From: Elstera sp043721315
GTDB taxonomy: Bacteria; Pseudomonadota; Alphaproteobacteria; Elsterales; Elsteraceae
Assembly (NCBI GenBank): GCA_043721315.1
Contig: JAYSQZ010000079.1
Location: 1-52,239, forward strand
Length of the DNA: 52,239 nt
Direction: 5' to 3'
The translations under genes and the position numbers were made by a program. The notes beneath the pieces were generated by a model, which saw only the letters and a list, made by a program, of their open reading frames with translations, was not told where the DNA came from and made no database searches. Positions 49,055 to 52,239 of this stretch are shown here, piece after piece. The stretch's first letter is position 1; each line of letters opens with the position of its first letter.

Positions 49055-49360
49055 ATGGCTCAAGCGGAGATGCGAGTCTTAACCGCCGATATTCCAGTAG
49101 CGATGGCGGGAAAGCTCCAAACAATGGCGGCAGCGCGCGAGCAGTCGCCGGATAGGATCGTTGAAAAGGCGCTTGCCGCTTGGATCAATGAGCAAGAACT
49201 GCGCTATCGGCTGACGCTGGAGGCGATTGCTCACGCCGATGCTGGCTTGGTTGTCGATCATGCGGACGTTGTGGTGTGGTTGGAGAGCTTGGGAACGGAT
49301 AACCCGCTTCCGAGGCCCGTTTCTAAACGCGGCCTTGATCGTGAAGCAAAGGTGTCTTGA
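49055..49360 (+). CDS. Orphan ribbon-helix-helix antitoxin-like protein
   Basis: The 101-residue protein resembles RelB/ParD/CopG-type antitoxins of toxin-antitoxin modules. An N-terminal segment RVLTADIPVAMAGKLQTMA could be the DNA-binding strand, then a helix DRIVEKALAAWINEQE. The tail AIAHADAGLVVDHADVVVWLESLG fits the toxin-binding region of such antitoxins. GGAGGAGAG precedes the ATG at 49055. No ParE/RelE-like toxin gene follows: the next gene begins on the opposite strand 15 bases later. It could be a decayed or solitary antitoxin, or a repressor. Confidence 0.75.
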   Translation: MAQAEMRVLTADIPVAMAGKLQTMAAAREQSPDRIVEKALAAWINEQELRYRLTLEAIAHADAGLVVDHADVVVWLESLGTDNPLPRPVSKRGLDREAKVS

Positions 49361-49375
49361 GGCCGGAGAACCGCT

Positions 49376-50056
49376 CTAAGACACCGGATAGCGCCGATAC
49401 AGCACCAGCGGGTCGCCCGGCGCAGGTTCGATGAACAGGCAGAGGTCGGCGAGCGGCAGCCCTTTTGGCGCGAGGGCATCGAACGCCGGGCGCAATCTTA
49501 CCAGCGCATCGGTTCGTGCAGGCTCTGGCAGCGATCCCGTGAGGGTAAGGTGCAGGCGAAACTCGTCGAACACGTAAGGATAGCCCCAGCGCTGAAGATA
49601 GTCTTTTTGGCGCGGCGACAGACCAGGGCCGCGTTTGGCGATTTCGGCGGCGGTTAGCGGGGCGCGGAAGCGGTCGAGCGCTTCAACACAGCGACCCGCG
49701 AGCGCGGCCAGGGCTTCCGGCGGGTTGATGGGGCAGAGCGCGAGGAACGAGCCGAGGTTTTGCACCGCCAGATCAAGCGGCACGGCGGTTAGCGTTTGCG
49801 CTAGGCTCTCGGTGGCGCGCTCGATTTCTGGCAAGTCCGCCCCGTCGGCCAAGCGGAACGGCGCTTTCAGCGTGGCGTGAAACCCGTAGCGGCGCGGGGC
49901 GTCGGTGATCGTTTCCCAGGTGGCCTCCTCCAAACCAAGCCTAAGCGGCGGCACCCAGCGCCCACGCGCATCGCGGCCCAACCAGCGGGCGGCGAATTCG
50001 GTCAGCGGCTGGCCTTCCGGCGGGGTCCAATACAGCGCGACGCGGTAGGGGTTCAT
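49376..50056 (-). CDS. DUF1045 2H phosphoesterase of phosphonate locus
   Basis: The 226-residue protein belongs to the phosphonate-operon-associated DUF1045 family. It carries the paired HxT motifs of the 2H phosphoesterase superfamily, H60-A-T62 and H169-L-T171, in RRYGFHATLKAPF and DEFRLHLTLTG. The ATG at 50056 overlaps the phnM stop (ATGA), so the two are co-translated. The family is thought to open a cyclic phosphate. A role replacing PhnP in opening the 5-phosphoribosyl 1,2-cyclic phosphate made by C-P lyase is inference. Confidence 0.88.
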   Translation of the reverse strand: MNPYRVALYWTPPEGQPLTEFAARWLGRDARGRWVPPLRLGLEEATWETITDAPRRYGFHATLKAPFRLADGADLPEIERATESLAQTLTAVPLDLAVQNLGSFLALCPINPPEALAALAGRCVEALDRFRAPLTAAEIAKRGPGLSPRQKDYLQRWGYPYVFDEFRLHLTLTGSLPEPARTDALVRLRPAFDALAPKGLPLADLCLFIEPAPGDPLVLYRRYPVS

Positions 50057-51225
50057 GCCACCCGCCGCCCTGCACGCCAAACGCCCTGCACGATGGGCAG
50101 CGGCGGCTCATCCGGGCGGCGATGCAGGCGGACGCGGATCAGATCGGCCCGCTTACCAACCTCCAAGCGTCCGCGATCGGTCAGCCCTATGGCCTCGGCA
50201 GGGGTTGCGGTGGCGGTCGCGACGGCAGCGGGAAGCGCGGCCTCGGTGGCTCCGAGCAAGAACACGGCTTGGAGCAGGCTGACGGGCATATAATCCGACG
50301 ATAAAATATCGAGCCAGCCGCGCGCGGCTAAATCGGCTGCGGCGATATTGCCGGAGTGAGAGCCGCCGCGCACAAGGTTCGGCGCGCCCATCAGCAGCTT
50401 CATCCCGGCTTTGCGCGAGAGTTCGGCGGCTTCCAGCGTGGTGGGAAATTCGGCAATGCTCATGCCGTTGGCTTTGGCTTCGGCCACATGCTCCGGCTTG
50501 GCGTCGTCGTGGCTTGCGAGCGGTAGCCCCAGCCGATGAGCGGTTTCCACCACCGCAGCGCGCTGCGGTGCGGCGTACAGGGCTTGCCGGGCGATAGTAT
50601 CGGCCTCGAACACCTGCATTTCCGCGTCCGATAGGTTGAATTTCCTCTGATAAAAACGGCGGTAGCTGCCAAGATCGGTAAACTGTCGCTGCCCCGGTGT
50701 GTGATCCATGATCGAGACCAGTTTCACTACGCCTGACGTTGCCAATTGCCCAACCAAATCCATCAAATCGGGGTAGGAGATTTCGCAGCGCAGGTGCAAA
50801 AAATGCTCGGCACGGGTGAGATCGTCGGCGCGGGCGGCCACAATGGCATCGGCCATGGTTTTCAAACTGCGAACCCGTTCGGAGCCTTCGCGCACGTCCC
50901 CCAACGCCAACGCATCCAGGACAGTCGTGATGCCGCTGCCCGCCATTTGCGCGTCATGGCTCAGAACCGCTGCCAGCGCTGGCCACAACACACCAGGGCG
51001 GGGGGAGAAATGCTTTTCCAGGTTATCGGTATGAAGCTCGATCAATCCTGGCAGCAGATAATCGCCTTCGCAATCCACCGCGCTGGGAACTTGGCTGATA
51101 CCGCTTGCAATGTCGGTAATGCAACCATTTTGGAGCGTAAGCGTGCCGCTCATAACCTCGGCGGGAAGGCATAGGCGCGCATTGGTCAGGATCAGTGTGT
51201 CTATGACCCTGGATAAGTGCATCAT
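50053..51225 (-). CDS. phnM: Alpha-D-ribose 1-methylphosphonate 5-triphosphate diphosphatase PhnM
   Basis: PhnM cleaves pyrophosphate from the ribosyl phosphonate intermediate of the C-P lyase pathway. The 390-residue amidohydrolase-superfamily protein has LLPGLIELHTDNLEKHFSP with metal ligands and HTPGQRQFTDL. It also has LASHDDAKPEHVAEA, and TDRGRLEVGKRADLIRV near the C-terminus. It is the first gene of a short minus-strand unit with DUF1045. The core phnG-L genes are not in the window and are probably to the right of it or elsewhere. Confidence 0.95.
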   Translation of the reverse strand: MMHLSRVIDTLILTNARLCLPAEVMSGTLTLQNGCITDIASGISQVPSAVDCEGDYLLPGLIELHTDNLEKHFSPRPGVLWPALAAVLSHDAQMAGSGITTVLDALALGDVREGSERVRSLKTMADAIVAARADDLTRAEHFLHLRCEISYPDLMDLVGQLATSGVVKLVSIMDHTPGQRQFTDLGSYRRFYQRKFNLSDAEMQVFEADTIARQALYAAPQRAAVVETAHRLGLPLASHDDAKPEHVAEAKANGMSIAEFPTTLEAAELSRKAGMKLLMGAPNLVRGGSHSGNIAAADLAARGWLDILSSDYMPVSLLQAVFLLGATEAALPAAVATATATPAEAIGLTDRGRLEVGKRADLIRVRLHRRPDEPPLPIVQGVWRAGRRVA

Positions 51226-51296
51226 TTATCTATAACCTTTATCTTTAATGCCGTTATACTGATGTTTAGGTAAAAGTATGGTGTTGGGGGCGGTGC
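51226..51296. promoter_or_regulatory. Divergent promoter/operator region phnM-phnF
   Basis: This AT-rich 71-base interval separates the divergent phnM and phnF genes. A TATACT at 51255-51260 could be a -10 element toward phnF. A direct repeat TTATCT occurs at 51226-51231 and 51238-51243. Autoregulation by PhnF binding here is likely from family knowledge but the operator itself is not recognised. Confidence 0.45.
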
Positions 51297-52007
51297 GTGC
51301 GGCAGACACTATGGCAGAAAATCGCCGATACCTTGCAACAGGATATTCGCGGCGGCGCGTTCGAGACCGGGGGGCGCTTGCCGACCGAGGCGGCGCTTGC
51401 GGTGCGTTTTGGCGTTAATCGCCATACGGTTCGGCAAGCAATCGGCCATTTATCCAATCTGGGGTTAGTGGTCTCCCATCAAGGGCGCGGTGTGTTTCTG
51501 CGCGATACTGGGCTTGAATACCGCGTGGGCACGCGCACCCGGCTCACCGATAATCTCGTGCGGCAAGGGCGCAGGCCGGAGCGTGAAGACATGCGCGCCG
51601 AAATTCTTCCCGCCCCACGCCCTATTGCCCGTGCCTTAAAACTGGCGGCCCTCGCGCCCCTGTATTGGTTGAGTTACCGCACGCGGGTGGAAGGGCGACC
51701 GACCAGCCTCAACGATCATTATTTTCCCGCCGAACGATTTCCGGCCCTTGGGGAGAGCTTCTTGCGGTTAGGATCAATCACGCAGGCGCTGCGCTGCGAG
51801 GGGATTGAGGATTATCTGCGCGCCTCTACCCGCATCAACGCCCGCATAGCCACCCCCGCCGAAGTCAAGCTACTCGATCTTAGCCGGGGGCGGGCCGTTC
51901 TGCTAACGTGGGGCGTGGATTGCGACATGTTGGGCTGCCCGATCAGCGTTAATCAAGCTCGGATGGTCGCGGATAGTGTTACTCTTACGGTCGAGCGGGA
52001 TGAATAA
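51297..52007 (+). CDS. phnF: GntR/HutC-family phosphonate regulator PhnF
   Basis: The 236-residue protein has an N-terminal winged helix-turn-helix (LPTEAALAVRFGVNRHTVRQAI) typical of GntR regulators. A C-terminal UTRA effector domain (about 95-230) follows, with SYRTRVEGRPTSLNDHYFP and the closing NQARMVADSVTLTVE. Divergence from phnM identifies it as PhnF, expected to repress phosphonate genes. The start is the GTG at 51297; no ATG is in frame upstream. Confidence 0.9.
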   Translation: MRQTLWQKIADTLQQDIRGGAFETGGRLPTEAALAVRFGVNRHTVRQAIGHLSNLGLVVSHQGRGVFLRDTGLEYRVGTRTRLTDNLVRQGRRPEREDMRAEILPAPRPIARALKLAALAPLYWLSYRTRVEGRPTSLNDHYFPAERFPALGESFLRLGSITQALRCEGIEDYLRASTRINARIATPAEVKLLDLSRGRAVLLTWGVDCDMLGCPISVNQARMVADSVTLTVERDE

Positions 52008-52120
52008 ATTCCAGAAAAAGCTAAGATTAAACGCGTAATCCCACAGTTTTCAGATGAATTTGTATGGTGTGAGACCCTTGAGGGCCTTCAGGCGGCGGTC
52101 GGAAATTCTGAGACTAAACA

Positions 52121-52158
52121 TTTAGAGCCGCGCGCCTTAACTCTGGCGCGGCTCTAAA
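52121..52158. repeat. 13-bp perfect inverted repeat near the window end
   Basis: TTTAGAGCCGCGC pairs perfectly with GCGCGGCTCTAAA (52121-52133 with 52146-52158) around a 12-base loop. It is flanked by A-rich sequence on the left and a GC-rich repeat on the right, without a clear T-tract. It could be a bidirectional terminator after phnF or a repeat element. The remaining 52008-52239 shows no gene. Confidence 0.55.
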
Positions 52159-52239
52159 AGCCGCCATTGCGGCGGCGGCCAAGGGCGCGGATGCGCCCGC
52201 CCGGCGAGGGCTAAAATAAAGTGAGAGCATTGTGCGTCA

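Overview
The window is about 52 kb of GC-rich (roughly 60%) chromosome from an alphaproteobacterium, most likely Rhodospirillales-like. This placement is inferred from gene order and from lineage-typical families (GapR/DUF2312, DUF3572, a SAM-II riboswitch, DUF1045); no rRNA or other species marker is present. I saw no tRNA, rRNA, CRISPR array, prophage or intact insertion sequence. Coding density is high and no gene-free stretch exceeds 300 bases.

Positions 236-16934 (+ strand) are a conserved housekeeping block: yebC, ruvC-ruvA-ruvB, ybgC, tolQ-tolR-tolA, a lipoprotein resembling the C-terminal domain of TolA, tolB, pal, a second pal-like gene, cpoB, tilS, ftsH, folP, glmM and thiD. Most neighbours overlap by 1-4 bases. 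The Tol-Pal part has two additions to the standard set: the TolA-C-like lipoprotein inserted between tolA and tolB, and a duplicated Pal.

Positions 17029-18945 form a sulfur-metabolism unit: a SAM-II riboswitch, metZ, an intergenic region with five consecutive perfect stem-loops, and a rhodanese gene. Converging on it from the minus strand is a branched-chain-amino-acid-type ABC transporter (18949-23419) whose two permeases are fused in one protein. A DUF3572 gene, pepN, an O-antigen-ligase-like membrane protein, two diguanylate cyclases around a VOC-fold gene, and a gapR-like gene follow (23555-31755).

Positions 31931-40708 (all - strand) are a polyamine module. In transcription order it is a glutamine-synthetase-like gamma-glutamylpolyamine synthetase, potF, potG, potH, potI, an alginate-lyase-fold protein lacking its catalytic residues, agmatine deiminase (aguA) and N-carbamoylputrescine amidase (aguB). 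Together they would import polyamines, convert agmatine to putrescine, and glutamylate polyamines for degradation. A 161-bp MITE-like element with IS5-type ends and a TTA target duplication lies between potF and potG. A PuuD-type hydrolase that could finish the glutamylated pathway lies apart at 46973.

The right side (40794-52239) holds a TPR-methyltransferase fusion, a class I aminotransferase, a small secreted protein with its own terminator, an unrecognised 219-residue protein, an NTF2-like protein, rsmD, a RluB-type pseudouridine synthase, the PuuD-like hydrolase, 3-hydroxybutyrate dehydrogenase, tadA, an orphan antitoxin-like gene, and the edge of a phosphonate (C-P lyase) locus: DUF1045 2H phosphoesterase, phnM and divergent phnF.

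All functional calls rest on motifs read by eye and recalled family knowledge; no database search or structure prediction was run.
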